Counted from the first letter of the stretch, positions 10,499 through 21,569 are shown. The stretch: 64,000 nt of DNA from JAAYZX01 sp040770645 (GCA_040770645.1 JAXGIS010000009.1:1-64000), one strand, 5' to 3'. Numbers and translations are program-made. Notes: generated from the letters alone by a model not told the origin.

Positions 10499-11308
10499 CT
10501 ACAGCGGCAGTGTGTTGAGTACGGCCAAGGCCACGTCGATACGTCCCCGCACCTGCTGGCCTTGAGCCACTGTTGGATACCGGCTCCCCTGGTTCTGGGT
10601 GCGCGCGATGATCATGAGGCTGCGCTCAGGATCCAGCGTATGGAGGGCGGTCAGCGCGCTGGGGTCTTCGATGATGTCGAAGCTGTTGCCACGGTAGAAA
10701 CGTTGCCCCAGCGCTCGGATGACGTACTCGGCCCGATCCGTGCGTAAGAGCATTCGTGAGAAGCCGAACCGTTTCTGCGCCGCCAAGCCCGTGATGAGCC
10801 CGTCGAAACTCCACCAGGTAGGTACGTCCTGGGCGGGTTCGGGTTTGATCTCCGCCCAATCCAGACGGTCGCTGGGAGTGAGGCCGAGCGAAGCGTACCA
10901 GCGCAAGGCCTTGTGATTGTTGGCGAAGGCCTCAGATCCCAGATAGATCTGCCCGGGATCTTTCACGGTGGAAATGGCGTCCCGGAGCAGGAGGCGACCG
11001 ACACCTGCGCCCTGAAACTCAGGCGTGACGTATATATGATTGAGGAATAGCAGAGTCGGATGACGATGGAACTGTGCCCAGGCAATCACCTGTCCGCGAT
11101 AAGTGGCCACAGCCGTTATTGACGTGGTCCCCAATCGTTGCACCGCTATCATGCCGCGGAGGTAGTCTACTATGCCGGGCTGATTGTAGATGGTGTAGGG
11201 GAGAAGATGATGGGGAAATCCGGCGCGGAAGATGTAGACAATGTGCTCGGCGTCCTGGGGCATGGCCAAGCGCGTTTCTACCTCATACAGTCGTTCGTCC
11301 CGGATCAA
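10499..11308 (-). CDS. GNAT-family N-acetyltransferase
   Basis: 269-residue protein with one recognisable GNAT core: LNHIYVTPEFQGAGVGRLLLRDA (about residues 89-111), the acetyl-CoA pyrophosphate-loop motif Q-x-x-G-x-G, followed by NNHKALRWYASLGL. The C-terminal ~110 residues are a second domain I do not recognise. A TTG start at 11308 is preceded by AAGGAAGGAG. Convergent with cimA and divergent from serC. The substrate cannot be told from sequence. Confidence 0.8.
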   Translation of the reverse strand: MIRDERLYEVETRLAMPQDAEHIVYIFRAGFPHHLLPYTIYNQPGIVDYLRGMIAVQRLGTTSITAVATYRGQVIAWAQFHRHPTLLFLNHIYVTPEFQGAGVGRLLLRDAISTVKDPGQIYLGSEAFANNHKALRWYASLGLTPSDRLDWAEIKPEPAQDVPTWWSFDGLITGLAAQKRFGFSRMLLRTDRAEYVIRALGQRFYRGNSFDIIEDPSALTALHTLDPERSLMIIARTQNQGSRYPTVAQGQQVRGRIDVALAVLNTLPL

Positions 11309-11420
11309 AAAGGACGCTCCTTCCTTGTAGCCATAACGGCGAATAGGCTCGCCGCACTCTCTTCCCCCGGGATCGGGCTCCCGAGAGGCTCGGCGGGGAA
11401 TATACCCGGCAGCGAGTCCT

Positions 11421-11449
11421 TTTACCCGTGTCGTCGTTGAGGGTAGAAT
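11421..11449 (+). promoter_or_regulatory. Candidate serC promoter
   Basis: -35 TTTACC (11421-11426), 17-base spacer, -10 TAGAAT (11444-11449); the serC start follows 50 bases later. The region between this gene and the divergent acetyltransferase also holds a CCGAG/CTCGG hairpin near 11381-11393. Confidence 0.55.
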
Positions 11450-11499
11450 CTAAGACCAGCCGTTGAGGCTGAGTCACCCCCCTGTGCGGAGGAAGCGAT

Positions 11500-12647
11500 A
11501 TGAAACCAACCGTCCGACCGGTGCGCCCGAACTTCGCCTCGGGCCCGTGTTCCAAACGACCGGGATGGTCTCTGTCGGCTCTGGAGGGGGCATTTCTGGG
11601 ACGATCTCACCGAGCGGCCGGTGGTCGGTCGAAGTTGCGAGAAGTGATCGACCGGTCCCGGGTGCTGCTCGGGTTGCCGGACGACTACCTTCTGGGCATC
11701 GTCCCGGGGTCGGACACCGGGGCCGTGGAGATGGCGCTTTGGTCGCTGCTGGGGCCGCGCGGCGTTGATGTGCTTGCCTGGGAGAGTTTTGGGCGAGGTT
11801 GGGCGCTGGACATAGTGAAGCAACTGGCGCTGGCCGATGTCCGCACATTCGAGGCCGACTACGGTGAACTGCCCGACCTGGCTTTGGTGGACTTCTCACG
11901 GGATGTGGTCTTCACTTGGAACGGCACCACATCGGGGGTGCGGGTGCCGGACGGTGAGTGGATCCCAGGAGAGCACGAGGGACTCGTCATCTGTGACGCC
12001 ACCTCGGCGGCGTTTGCCATGGATCTGCCCCTGGCCAAACTAGATGTGGTTACGTGGTCGGGGCAGAAGGTACTGGGAGGGGAAGCCGCGCACGGGATGT
12101 TGGCTTTGAGCCCGCGGGCGGTACGGCGATTGATAGACTACCGGCCGCCGTGGCCTCTGCCCAAGGTGTTCCGCCTGACCAAAGAAGGTCGCCTCATCGA
12201 TGGTATTTTCGTAGGTGATACCATCAACACCCCGTCCATGCTTTGCGTGGAAGATGCACTTGACGGGCTGCGTTGGGCGCAGGACATAGGCGGCCTGCCC
12301 GAGCTCATACGCCGGTGCCGGGCCAACCTTGACGCCACCGCGGAGTGGGTGGAGAACTGTGACTCGTGGACTTCTTGGCCGTGCGGGCGGAGACACGTTC
12401 CTGTACGTCCATGTGCCTCAAGATCATTGCTCCGTGGCTTACGGAGATGCCGCTGGAGGGTCGCAGCGGGGTGGTCAAGCAGATCGTGGCCCTGCTCGAA
12501 AGCGAAGGAGTAGCATACGACGTTGGGTCGTACCGTGACGCCCCGCCGGGGCTGCGATTGTGGGGCGGCGCCACGGTGGAGACGGCGGATCTCCAAGCGT
12601 TGTTCCCTTGGCTGGATTGGGCTTTCGCCGAGGTGCGGGTGAGATGA
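11500..12647 (+). CDS. serC: Phosphoserine aminotransferase, actinobacterial type (frameshifted)
   Basis: PLP-dependent conversion of 3-phosphohydroxypyruvate to phosphoserine. The first frame opens RPNFASGPCSKRPGWSL and contains GIVPGSDTGAVEMALWS, FTWNGTTSGV, CDATSAAFAMD and the PLP lysine in WSGQKVLGGEAAHG. It is the mycobacterial/actinobacterial subfamily of SerC. A one-base slip near 12360 (NCDSW then VDFLAV) moves to the frame ending ALFPWLDWAFAEVRVR at 12647, giving ~382 residues. Its TGA overlaps the ATG of the cupin gene. Confidence 0.88.
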
Positions 12648-13264
12648 TCCGGTTTTGGGAGGCAGACGGACGCTGGAGTGAACCCGGTACAGGCGAGGTC
12701 CTGCCCGACCTGCAGGTGGATCCCACGGATGCGGCCCTCTTCCTGCATCTGCAGCCACACCCCGAGGGTGGTTTCTTCCGTGAGACTTACCGGTCGCCCA
12801 ACCGAGTGTCCACGCCGTGGGGCTGGAGATCGTACCTTACGTGCGCTTTGTTTATGGTCACCGCCGACTCGCCCAGCCACTGGCACCAGTTGCTGGCCGA
12901 CGAGACTTGGTTCTATCAGGCTGGGGCTCCGGTGGAACACTACAGTCTCACTGAAGGTGGCCGGCTGCAGAAGGTGGTGCTGGGCCCTCACCACCTCAAC
13001 TACCAGGAAGTAGGCATGGATACCTCGGAATGGTTGGCACCCAGGGTACATGTGCCTCCGTCGGCCTGGCAGGCGGCCAGGCTCGTGCCGTATACGGATG
13101 AAGCCTCATCTGCTCCCGTGAGTTGGGGCCTCGTGGCCTGCATCGTGGCTCCGGGTTTCGATTTCGCCGATTTCAAATCCGCTACACGGTCGGAGTTCTT
13201 AAGTCGCCATGGAGAGCGGTTCCGCGGAGCGTCGGCTCTGTTGGATCTGCTCCCCGGACGCTGA
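12644..13264 (+). CDS. Cupin-fold protein, DUF985 (cupin_5) family
   Basis: 206-residue member of the DUF985/cupin_5 family. The signature HPEGGFFRETYRS (about residues 38-50) and SHWHQLLADETWFYQAG with two histidines give the jelly-roll metal/ligand pocket. The C-terminal GLVACIVAPGFDFADF block is also typical. ATG 12644 overlaps the serC stop, so it is translationally coupled. The enzymatic role of this family is not established; no specific reaction is claimed. Confidence 0.85.
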   Translation: MIRFWEADGRWSEPGTGEVLPDLQVDPTDAALFLHLQPHPEGGFFRETYRSPNRVSTPWGWRSYLTCALFMVTADSPSHWHQLLADETWFYQAGAPVEHYSLTEGGRLQKVVLGPHHLNYQEVGMDTSEWLAPRVHVPPSAWQAARLVPYTDEASSAPVSWGLVACIVAPGFDFADFKSATRSEFLSRHGERFRGASALLDLLPGR

Positions 13265-13266
13265 CT

Positions 13267-14950
13267 ATGGATCCACGACCAACGTCGAGCGAGCGAGGTT
13301 GGTCTGTGGGGTGGTGGAGACGATGCAGTAGGCGGACCCGGACCATTGCGGCAGTGGGCGCCGCGTGCGTGGTGGTGGGCGTGGTGGGGCTGGCGGTGAT
13401 CCTGGGAGCCGACTCCGGATGGGGAGGGCCTTCGTCGGAGATCACGTTCTCCGTGCCCACAGTGGCCGACCCGGGCTCCTCCGCGAATACACCCAGCGTA
13501 ACATCATCCTTGCTCGGATCGGGCGCGTCCCACAACTCGACCACTGCGGCCACTATTTCCCCTTCGGCCGCGCGTCGAGAGGTGGATGTGGTGGTGTACG
13601 GTTCCACAACATCGGGGCTCGGGGTGATTCGCGGGCTCAAGATGGCCTTGGCGCGACACCCCGGCCGACTGACGGTGGCCCTGGTGAGTGTAGCTGAGGC
13701 GCTGGAGTCGCCGTTGGTGCAAGGTCTGTGTATCGAGGATGATTACGATCCGGGTAGCATCACCGGCTTCTATCAAGAGTTCCGGACTGAGGTCGCCAGA
13801 TACTACGAGGGCATGGGCGTATGGCCGCACGAGCGGAACGGTCGGCTCACCTATGAACCTGTGGTGGCGCAAAGCGTGCTCGAGTCTCTGGTGTTCAACG
13901 ACGCAATGCTTCCAGAGCAGGTGCGCGGCCGTGTGGACCTGGTGCGTGTGCAGGGAGTGCTGACCGAGGCTGCGGATGTGGACGGTGATCGCCACGTCGT
14001 AGTCACCAGGCCTGACGGTTCCCGCTTACGTCTCGACGCCCGCTACCTGGTGGACGCCTCGGTGGAGGCGGACTTGGCGCGCATGGTGGGCTGCCGGTAC
14101 ATGATGGGCCGTAGCGCGGACGTGTTCGATGATGTGCGCGGTCCTCGGCCGCCCAAGCCCACGCGGGCGGATTTGTATGCGGTGTCTCCGCAGTCCCTGG
14201 GGTGCCTGGTGACGCTGGTGTCGGTGCCCGGGGGGGCCAGACCGATCGAAGAACGGGACGATTGGCCCGCGGCACAGGCAGCGCAGGGGGAGCGCTGGAA
14301 GATGCCGGAACCCGTCTTGGCGGGTTTTCCACAGAGTTGGTCCATGCGGCACTCGCTGCCGAACGGTAGGCATGAACTGAATGAGTTGTGGAGTGATTGG
14401 GCAGATCCCGACATCATTGTGCGCTGGTACCTGGAGCCGTGGCAGCGGCAGGGGTTGGTGCGGGATATGCAACAGAGGATCCCTGGTTCTGCTGGCGCAA
14501 GTGCAGGAACGGTACCCAGAAATTGGTATCGATCGTCTTCCCACGTGGCCCTACGTGCGGGGGAGGTGATGATCTTGGGGGATCATATGTATTCCACTTC
14601 CGAGCTGCGGGAGGAACTCGATGAGATCATCGCCACCGGCAAGTACGCTGTCTTTGATCGTCACGACCCCGTGCACGGGTCACTACAGCCCGACGAAGCA
14701 GCTGTCGTGTGTCTGCCTATGGACGCCACCAGACCGCAGGGGCATCCTAATCTGCTGGTTTCCACGGCGTATTCAGTAGACTACAAGGCATACAGCTCGG
14801 CGTTGCGCATGGAGCCCACACGTGCCGCAGTGGCGGGCGTGCGGCGCTCAGGTGGCGTTGGCCGCCACGCGGGGTGTCGCCATTCACGATATCGTCTATG
14901 CGGAGTTGCGGGGGGAGTTGCTGGCACAGGGGCAGAGCCCGGAACGGTAG
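13267..14950 (+). CDS. Membrane-anchored FAD-dependent oxidoreductase (frameshifted)
   Basis: FAD_oxidored (FAD-dependent dehydrogenase-like) family protein. After a short basic N terminus there is one transmembrane or signal segment (about residues 28-47), then an S/T/G-rich linker, then a dinucleotide fold beginning VDVVVYGSTTSGLGVIRG. Later blocks RYLVDASVEADLARMVG and LGDHMYSTSELREEL fit the family. The frame slips near 14475 and back near 14560; in between, LLAQVQERYPEIGIDRLP is read from another frame. A slip near 14840 leads to a tail ending at TAG 14948-14950. Likely exported or surface-anchored; substrate unknown. Confidence 0.75.
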
Positions 14951-15002
14951 CGGGTTTGTCCGCCGGGAGCGCACCGCGTCCGCCACCGGTTGCACAAACT
15001 GC

Positions 15003-15031
15003 TTGAGGGCCCTCTCGGGTTCGGGTAGAAT
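15003..15031 (+). promoter_or_regulatory. Candidate dnaE promoter
   Basis: -35 TTGAGG (15003-15008), 17-base spacer, -10 TAGAAT (15026-15031), 113 bases before the dnaE GTG. Same box type as at serC and leuC. Confidence 0.55.
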
Positions 15032-15144
15032 CGACCGTGTGAGTGGTTGCCGGTGGACGTGTGCTCGGGACAAGTGCGCCTCCACTTGGTTGATGGCCGG
15101 GGGGTTCCTCCAGACTCCGAAATAGTGACGGGAGTGGTCCGTCC

Positions 15145-18100
15145 GTGTCTCAAATGTCGGAACAACAAACAGGGATAGAGCCGGCGCCGAGCGATACGCC
15201 TCGCGCCGGATTCGTCCATCTTCACGTTCACAGTGATTACTCGGCACTGGATGGCGCCTGCAAAGTGGATCATCTGGTGGCGCGGGCCGCGCAGTTCGGC
15301 CAGCCGGCCCTCGGCCTGACCGACCACGGCGTCATGAACGGCGCCCTCGACATGTACAAGGCCTGCCGGGCCAATGACATCAGGCCGATCCTCGGCATCG
15401 AGGCCTATTACGTCGATGACCGGATCGCGGTGACGGAAACGGCCGGCCGGTACGAACGAAATCACCTCACCCTGCTGGCCGAGAACAACACCGGTTTCGC
15501 CAACCTGGTTGCGCTTTCCTCGGAGGGCTTCCTCGAGGGCTATCACCGCGGCAAGGCGAACGTGGACATGGAGTTGCTCGAGCGACACTCGGAGGGCGTG
15601 ATCGCGCTGACCGGTTGCCTGCAGTCCCGCTTCTGCCGCCGCATCGTCGAGGACCGGCCGACCGAGGCGCGCCAGCACGCCGACGACCTGCTGCAGATCT
15701 TCGGGCCCGACAACGTCTACTTCGAGCTCCAGGTCAACGGCATCGCCGACCAGGACAAGGCCAACGAGGGCATCGCGCGGGTCGCCCGCGAACTCGGTCG
15801 GCCGCTGGTCGGAACGGCCGACGTCCACTACCTGCGGCGCGAGGACTACAACAACCACGCGGCGCTGCTCTGCGTGCAGACGAAGTCGACGCTGGAGCAG
15901 CCGAAGCTCCGCTTCGACACGAACGAGTTCTACTTGAAGACCGCCGCGGAGATGCACGAGTCGTTCGCGCCCTGGCCGGAGGCCGTCCCCAACACCCTGG
16001 AGATCGCCGAGCGCTGCAACGTCGAGATCAAGCTCGGGGAGCTGCTGCTGCCGAAGTTCCCGACCCCGGACGGCTCCGAGCCCGAGGTGATGCTGCGCCG
16101 CCTCGCCGAGGAGGGCTTGCGCCGCCGCTACGGCGATCCGGTCCCGGCGGCGGCGACCGAGCGCCTCGACATGGAGCTCGGCGTGATCAGCGAGATGGGC
16201 TTCCCCAGCTACTTCCTGATCGTCTGGGACTTCGTCCGCTTCGCCAAGGACAACGGCGTTGCCGTCGGCCCCGGCCGCGGCTCGGCGGCCGGCTCGATCG
16301 TCGCCTACAGCCTCGGCATCACCGATCTCGACCCGCTCGAGAACGATCTGCTCTTCGAGCGGTTCCTGAACCCCGCTCGGCGGTCCATGCCCGACATCGA
16401 CATCGACTTCTCGGTGGAGGGCCGCGACAAGGTCATCGACTATGTGGCCGCCAAGTACGGGCGCGACCGCGTGGCTCAGATCGGCACGTTCGGCACCATC
16501 AAGGCGCGGCAGGCCGTTCGCGACGCCGCCCGCGTCATGGATGTGCCTTATGGGGCGGCCGACCGCATTGCCAAACTGATCCCGGAGGGGCCCAAGGTCA
16601 CTCTGACCGATTGCCTGAAGCCCGGCCAGGAACTCCACGCCGACTATGAGAAGGACTCTACAACGCGCGAGGTGGTGGATGCCGCTCTCCAACTCGAAGG
16701 GCTCATCCGTCAGGAGAGTATTCACGCCGCCGGCGTGGTCATCTCCGACTGGCCGCTGACCGACATCCTGCCGTTGCAGCAGAAGGGTGACGCCGAAGTG
16801 GTCACCCAGTTCGCCATGGGAGACGTGGAGAACTTGGGGTTGCTCAAGATGGACTTCCTAGGCCTGCGCAACCTGGACGTCATTGCCGAGGCGGTGCGGA
16901 TTGTCAGAGAGAGCGCGGCGCCGGACTTCGATCTGGACGCCGTCCCCTTTGACGATGCCAAGACCTACCGCATGTTGGCCCGCGGCGATTCGGAAGGTGT
17001 GTTTCAGTTCGAGTCCACCGGCATGCAGGCCGCGCTGCGCGATGTGGTGCCCACCTCTTTTGACGACCTGATCGCTCTGGTGGCTCTGTATCGCCCGGGA
17101 CCCATGGAGTTCATCTCCACCTACGCGCGCAACAAGCGAGATCCGTCTCTGGTGACCTACCCCGACGCGCGCTTGGAGCCGGTACTTGAGCCCACCTACG
17201 GGGTGGCCATCTACCAGGAACAGTTGATGGACATCAGCAAGCGCATCGGCGGCTTCAGCCCGTCTGAAGCCGACGATCTGCGCAAGGCCATCGGCAAGAA
17301 GAACCGCACCATTCTGGATCGGTTGGAGCCAAGTTCCGGGAGGGCGCCGCCACCGGCGGCGCCCTCCCGAGGTGAATTGATCACCTGTGGTCACTCATGG
17401 AGAAGGCCGGCGACTACTCCTTCAACAAGTCGCACGCCGCCTGCTACGCGCTCATTGCCTATCGTACCGCCTATCTCAAGGCCAACTACCCGGTGCAGTA
17501 CATGGCGGCGCTCATCTCCAGCGTTATGAACACCAAGGACAAAGTGCCGTTCTATGTGTCCGTGGCCAATGAGATGGGCATCGAGGTGCTCCCGCCCGAT
17601 GTGAACGAGTCGTCCATGACCTTCCGTGTGGTGGAAGATCGCATTCGCTTCGGCCTCAGCGCCGTCAAGAACGTGGGCGAGAATGCCATAACCAACATCT
17701 TGGAGGCGAGAGACCAGGGTGGAGCTTTCAGCGACCTCTTCGATTTCTGTTCTCGTGTCGACCTCACCACAGTCAACTCCAAGGCCATTGAGAGTCTGAT
17801 CAAAGCCGGCGCCCTCGACTCCACCGGTGCTTCCCGCCGTGGCATGTTGGAAGTGCTGCCACAGGCCATGAGCTTCGCCAAGAAGACTCAAGCCGACGCC
17901 ACCGCCGGCCAGGGTTCCATTTTTGATCTGCTGGGTGACGCCCACGCAATAGGGGACTCGCCGGAGTCGGTCGCCTCCCCGACCACTTCCCGCCCCAACG
18001 GCAACGGTCTGCATCACACCGTTCCCATCCCCGCCGACGACTTCAGCAAAGAAGAACGCCTGGCTCTGGAGAAAGAGACACTGGGGCTGTTTCTCTCCTC

Positions 18101-18690
18101 GCACCCGCTGCGCAGCCTGGGCCGTGAGATCCGAGGAGAGGCCACCCACCTGATATCCGAACTTGCCGGGCTTCCCGACGGCGCGGAGACCACGGTGGTG
18201 GGAATGGTCTCGGGGGTGAAGCGCATCACCACCAAGAAGACGGGTGACGTGATGGCGTTTGTTACGCTGGAGGGGATGCAGGGCACGGTGGAAATGCTGT
18301 GTTTTCCCCGCATATACCAGGAGCACCGAGCCGTGCTCGAGGAGGATAAGGTGGTGAAGGTGAGAGGGCGGGTTGACCATAAGGATGAAGCCGAGACCAA
18401 ACTCATTCCCTTCACCATCGAGGAATTCGTGCCGCGCACCGGCGAGGAGCCCATCTACCTGACGCTTGGACGGGGAGGGAGTACCCGCCACCATCATCGA
18501 CGATCTCAAGCAGGTGCTGTGCCACTTCCCCGGTCACTGCCCGGTGCAGGTGAACGTGGTCACCCCTGCGGATCGCTTCTGCCTACGTTTCGGTGAGGCC
18601 TACCGCGTGGATCCTCAGACGAGCCTCTTGGCTGAACTCAAGGTGTTGTTGGGGGAAGCGGCCGTGTCCTGGGGCGGAGTGGCCGCCTGA
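15145..18690 (+). CDS. dnaE: DNA polymerase III alpha subunit (frameshifted)
   Basis: Replicative polymerase subunit; joined length ~1181 residues, normal for DnaE1. Domains: N-terminal PHP (HLHVHSDYSALDGACK near residues 24-39, GLTDHGVMNGAL), palm with the catalytic aspartates in PDIDIDFSVEGRD, thumb/fingers GPGRGSAAGSIVAY, NKSHAACYALIAYRTAYLKA, a helix-hairpin-helix region and a C-terminal OB fold (TTVVGMVSGVKRITTKKTG). Frame slips near 17333-17375 (between DRLEPKFREGAA and VIDHLWSLMEKAG) and near 18470 are needed. GTG start at 15145. Bases ~15280-16480 have a much stronger G/C bias at third positions than the rest. Confidence 0.93.
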
Positions 18691-18752
18691 AGGCGGTGCC
18701 GGCAGCCCATCGCGGTTGCCGCCGCGGCCTTCTGCTGACGAGGGTGGGCTAG

Positions 18753-19585
18753 GTGCACGAGATGGAGCACACAACCGATGCCGGGGTCGCTCGGCTCCGC
18801 TCCGCCCTTCGCGAGATGAGGCCTGTGTTGGTGGCTTTCTCCGGAGGCGTCGATTCCAGCGTTCTGCTGGCGGTGGCGGTCGACGAGTTGGGCACAGAGG
18901 ACGTGCTGGCTGTGACCGCCCATGGCCAGGTGCACACAGACGCGGAGCTGGAGACCGCGCGGCGCGTGGCGGCAGAACTCAGAGCGCTCATCACATGGTG
19001 ATGGAGACGCGCGAGTTGGCCGTGCCCGGGCTTCGCGGCCAATCCTCCCCATCGCTGTTATCTCTGTCGTCGCTCCCTGCTTTCCGGACTTATCGAGGTG
19101 GCGGCCGCTCAAGGTTTTGGCACCGTGGCCGACGGCGCCAATCGTGACGATTTGGCGGACTACCGTCCCGGTCTGAAAGCGGCTGCGGAGCTCGGGATCC
19201 GCAGCCCGCTGGCCGGGGGCCGGCTGGGCAAGGAAGACGTGCGCGCCCTGGCCGCGGGATTGAGGCTGTCCAACCGGGACCTTCCCGCTTCTCCGTGTCT
19301 GGCCTCCCGGTTCCCGTACGGAGAGGAGATCACTCGGATGCGCTGCGCATGGTGGAGGCCGGGGAGCGTTTTCTGAAGGAGCTGGGCTTTGTGAGTCTCC
19401 GGCTCAGACATCATGGGCGCACGGCTAGGATAGAAGTGGGCTCAGACGAGATCCCGCGGCTGGCGACTGCAGAGGTTCGGCGCTTGGTCACGCGCAAGCT
19501 CCGGGCGTTGGGCTACACGTACGTTACCCTGGATCTCCAGGGGTTCCGCAGCGGGAGCCTGAACGAGGCCGTGGGCGATCCTTAG
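18753..19585 (+). CDS. larE: LarE-type ATP-dependent sacrificial sulfur transferase (frameshifted)
   Basis: PP-loop enzyme that adenylates a carboxylate and inserts sulfur; in LarE the sulfur comes from the enzyme's own cysteine or a cluster, making the nickel-pincer cofactor of lactate racemase and relatives. Seen: the PP-loop VAFSGGVDSSVLLAVAVDEL near residues 26-45, GTVADGANRDDLADYRPG, and ASPCLASRFPYGE holding the family cysteine. Slips near 18990 and 19335 join three frames to ~277 residues, the usual length. GTG start at 18753. A nickel importer is encoded at 53439-56026, which fits a nickel cofactor role, though larB/larC are not in the window. Confidence 0.85.
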
Positions 19586-19785
19586 GGCGGAATCCACCAA
19601 CCCCGCGGCTTTGACGGCCACCAAGGCGTCTTCTGAGCCCGAGAGGCCCTATGAGTTGCGGCGGGAGGCTGAGACCCGAAGTCAAAGCAAGGCCGGGAGC
19701 GTTATCGGGAGAGAAGTGGTCGCCCGGGTGGCGAATGTGTGCAGGCTGACGCCCTCCCTGGATCCATCACGTAGGAATCAGACAT

Positions 19786-19944
19786 CTAGTTCCCAAGCAT
19801 GTCAGCCATGTGCGCCACAGCTACTGGTTCGCCTTCCAAGTTGACCCAACGTCCCGGCACCAGCGCATCGCTGAGCATCGGGCTGACCATCACGACGCCA
19901 AGCGCCCCATGTGCGTCGTCGAAGAGCACACAAGGCAACTCCAC
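19786..19944 (-). CDS. Short ORF, unknown, possibly a fragment
   Basis: A 52-codon frame on the minus strand, GTG 19944 to TAG 19786, reading VELPCVLFDDAHGALGVVMV and ending VAHMADMLGN. The residue pattern looks protein-like and does not overlap any other gene, but the ORF lies directly after a lipoprotein gene without a clear ribosome-binding site. It may be the surviving tail of a larger gene. I do not recognise the family. Confidence 0.35.
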   Translation of the reverse strand: MELPCVLFDDAHGALGVVMVSPMLSDALVPGRWVNLEGEPVAVAHMADMLGN

Positions 19945-19952
19945 AGCATGAA

Positions 19953-20689
19953 CTACTGCGGCAGTGGCGGCACTTCTCTGAGAGCGGTAGCAGTGACAGA
20001 CTCAGCCACCGAACTGAGGCTTTCGACCGTGTAGATATCCGACGCACCTCTGCTCTCCCCTGCACCGCACGCAAGCACGCGCTTCGCCTCTCCCTTCTCG
20101 TCCAGGCGGAAGATGACCACCTCGTGCACGAGCCAGTACTCATTCTCGCCGAGCGGGGTTCCGAAGCGTGGGAACTTGTACAGTGGGGCCACAACCGTGT
20201 CACCGAGTGCGAGTGAAAGGCCCGTGTCGACAACCACTTCGACCACCTCTCCGTTCTCTTCGCGTCTGCCGGAGCCCATGCAGAACATGGTGACAACCTC
20301 GGGAACGGGTTTGCCGCCCAGCACCCTCTGCACCTTGAGCACGTAGCCCTTGTAGATGACCGGAAGCGGGGCCATGGGATCGTCAGGTCCTTCTGCGGGA
20401 TTTGGATCGGCGAGCGGATTGCGCCGGAGTGGCAGCTCCTCGACTACCTCAGCCACCACAACGCTCTCCGCCCGCGAAAACGCGACGCTGGGGTCCAGGA
20501 TCTCAAGAGCGATCGCCTCCGAGAACTCAACCCTCCTGTCCGCCGGCGCCATGGCCGCCTGGGTATCGGCACTCGCAGACGTCACCGGCCCGCCGGCCGG
20601 GTTGCGCCACCGCAACCAGAAACGAGGCAGACCAGAGCCACCGCGAGCACAACCGCAGAGAACGCTGTGACCACCAGTCTTCTCATCAT
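19953..20689 (-). CDS. Lipoprotein of unknown function (one frameshift)
   Basis: The frame from ATG 20689 reads MMRRLVVTAFSAVVLAVAL and then VCLVSGC, a signal peptide with a lipobox, followed by G/A/T-rich residues. A one-base slip in the CCGGCCGGCGGGCCGG tract near 20595 leads to the main frame. That frame has a beta-rich body (VVVAEVVEELP, YKGYVLKVQRVLGGKPVPEV, LALGDTVVAPLYKF, EYWLVHEVVIFRLDEKGEA). The layout (secretory signal, 'source' strand pattern, GD-VVA pattern) parallels the lipoprotein at 22616-23389, so the two look like distant paralogs. Probably anchored on the outer face of the membrane; function unknown. Confidence 0.6.
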
Positions 20690-20887
20690 CGTTTGTCACC
20701 CCCTGTCAAATGGAGAGAGAGTCACTCGTACATGTCCAACATGCCTTTCTCATCATGAAACGAAATCATTCTTCCTTCATAATGACATTCCTGGGCAATG
20801 AAGCGATACTCGGCGGATTCGGCGTCAGCAACTCATCAACTCGCCCCTCTCCATAACTACGTACTCATCATGCTGGGCGTTGTCGCC

Positions 20888-21257
20888 GCCGGTTGAATAA
20901 TGGGCCAAATCCGCCGGTCGAAAACTGAACCACCTGAGTAAGAGGTTGGCTTGGTTTTCGATGAACCTTGGAAGCGGGAAGGGCCGCTTTCAAGGGAGAA
21001 AGGAGTGTATCGAGTGAAGGATTGGGCGGAAGTTCACCGGCTTCGTCATAGAAGAAGGTGAGTCTGAGCGCGCCATCGCCCGCGAACTCACGATCAGCCG
21101 CAACTACCGTGCGTCGCCTGTTATCGTTGTCTGATCCGCCCGCCTATGAGCGTCCTCGGTCGCCGTCCATGCTCGACCCCCACCGGGATGCCATCCCTTA
21201 CCGCCTTCGCCGACGAGCAGCCGCATGGATCCTCCTGTGCGGGTTGCACTCGTCGGC
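20888..21257 (+). mobile_element. IS21-family remnant with decayed istA 5' end
   Basis: From GTG 21014 (preceded by GAGAAAGGAG) the frames together read VKDWAEVHR, then SERAIARELTISRN, then TVRRLLSLSDPPAYERP, LDPHRDAI and ADEQPHGSS. This is the N-terminal helix-turn-helix and following linker of IstA, broken by at least three frame changes. Upstream bases 20888-21013, with TGAACCACC-type sequence, may be the left IS end. The similarity stops at ~21257, exactly where the carB-tail duplicate starts. No istB and no right end were found. Confidence 0.65.
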
Positions 21258-21569
21258 ATACCGGGTGGTGCTTTCGACAATGCCGAGAGCGTGCGGTGGC
21301 TACCCGTCCCTCTAACCCCGCATGGTAGCTCTGAAGCGAGCGCACCCCCGGCCCGGGCTTCGCGCCGGGCGGCGATGCTTCCCGCGCGGCGGCCAGGGCC
21401 GCCGCCGTGGTGGTGATGTACGGCACCTAGTGGCGAATGGCGGACTTGCGGATGTAGGAGTCGTCGAACTCACTGGAGCGGCCGCGCGGTGTGTTCACCA
21501 CCAACTGGATCTCGCCGCTCTTCACCGCGTCCTCGATGTTGGGACGGCCCTCGCGCAGCTTGAGGATGA
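21258..21569 (-). pseudogene. Duplicated 3' end of carB (pseudogene fragment)
   Basis: Minus-strand reading gives KLREGRPNIEDAVKSGEIQL, VVNTPRGRSSEFDDSYIRKS and, after a TAG where the intact copy has CAG, VPYITTTAAALAAA and LQSYHAGLEG. This is the last ~90 residues of carbamoyl-phosphate synthase large chain. It is ~90% identical at the DNA level to 23486-23794 and lies in the same orientation. The internal stop and missing 5' part make it non-functional. Confidence 0.85.

Noticed and set aside
15615..16649. 344-codon open frame within dnaE
   Set aside because: Arg/Pro/Gly-rich shadow of the strongly GC3-biased dnaE segment; no family motifs.
17338..17368. Perfect 14-bp GC hairpin (GGGAGGGCGCCGCC/GGCGGCGCCCTCCC) that looks like a terminator
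   Set aside because: It lies inside dnaE, in a codon stretch conserved as protein sequence (KFREGAA...VIDHLW); more likely the cause of the nearby indels than a real terminator.
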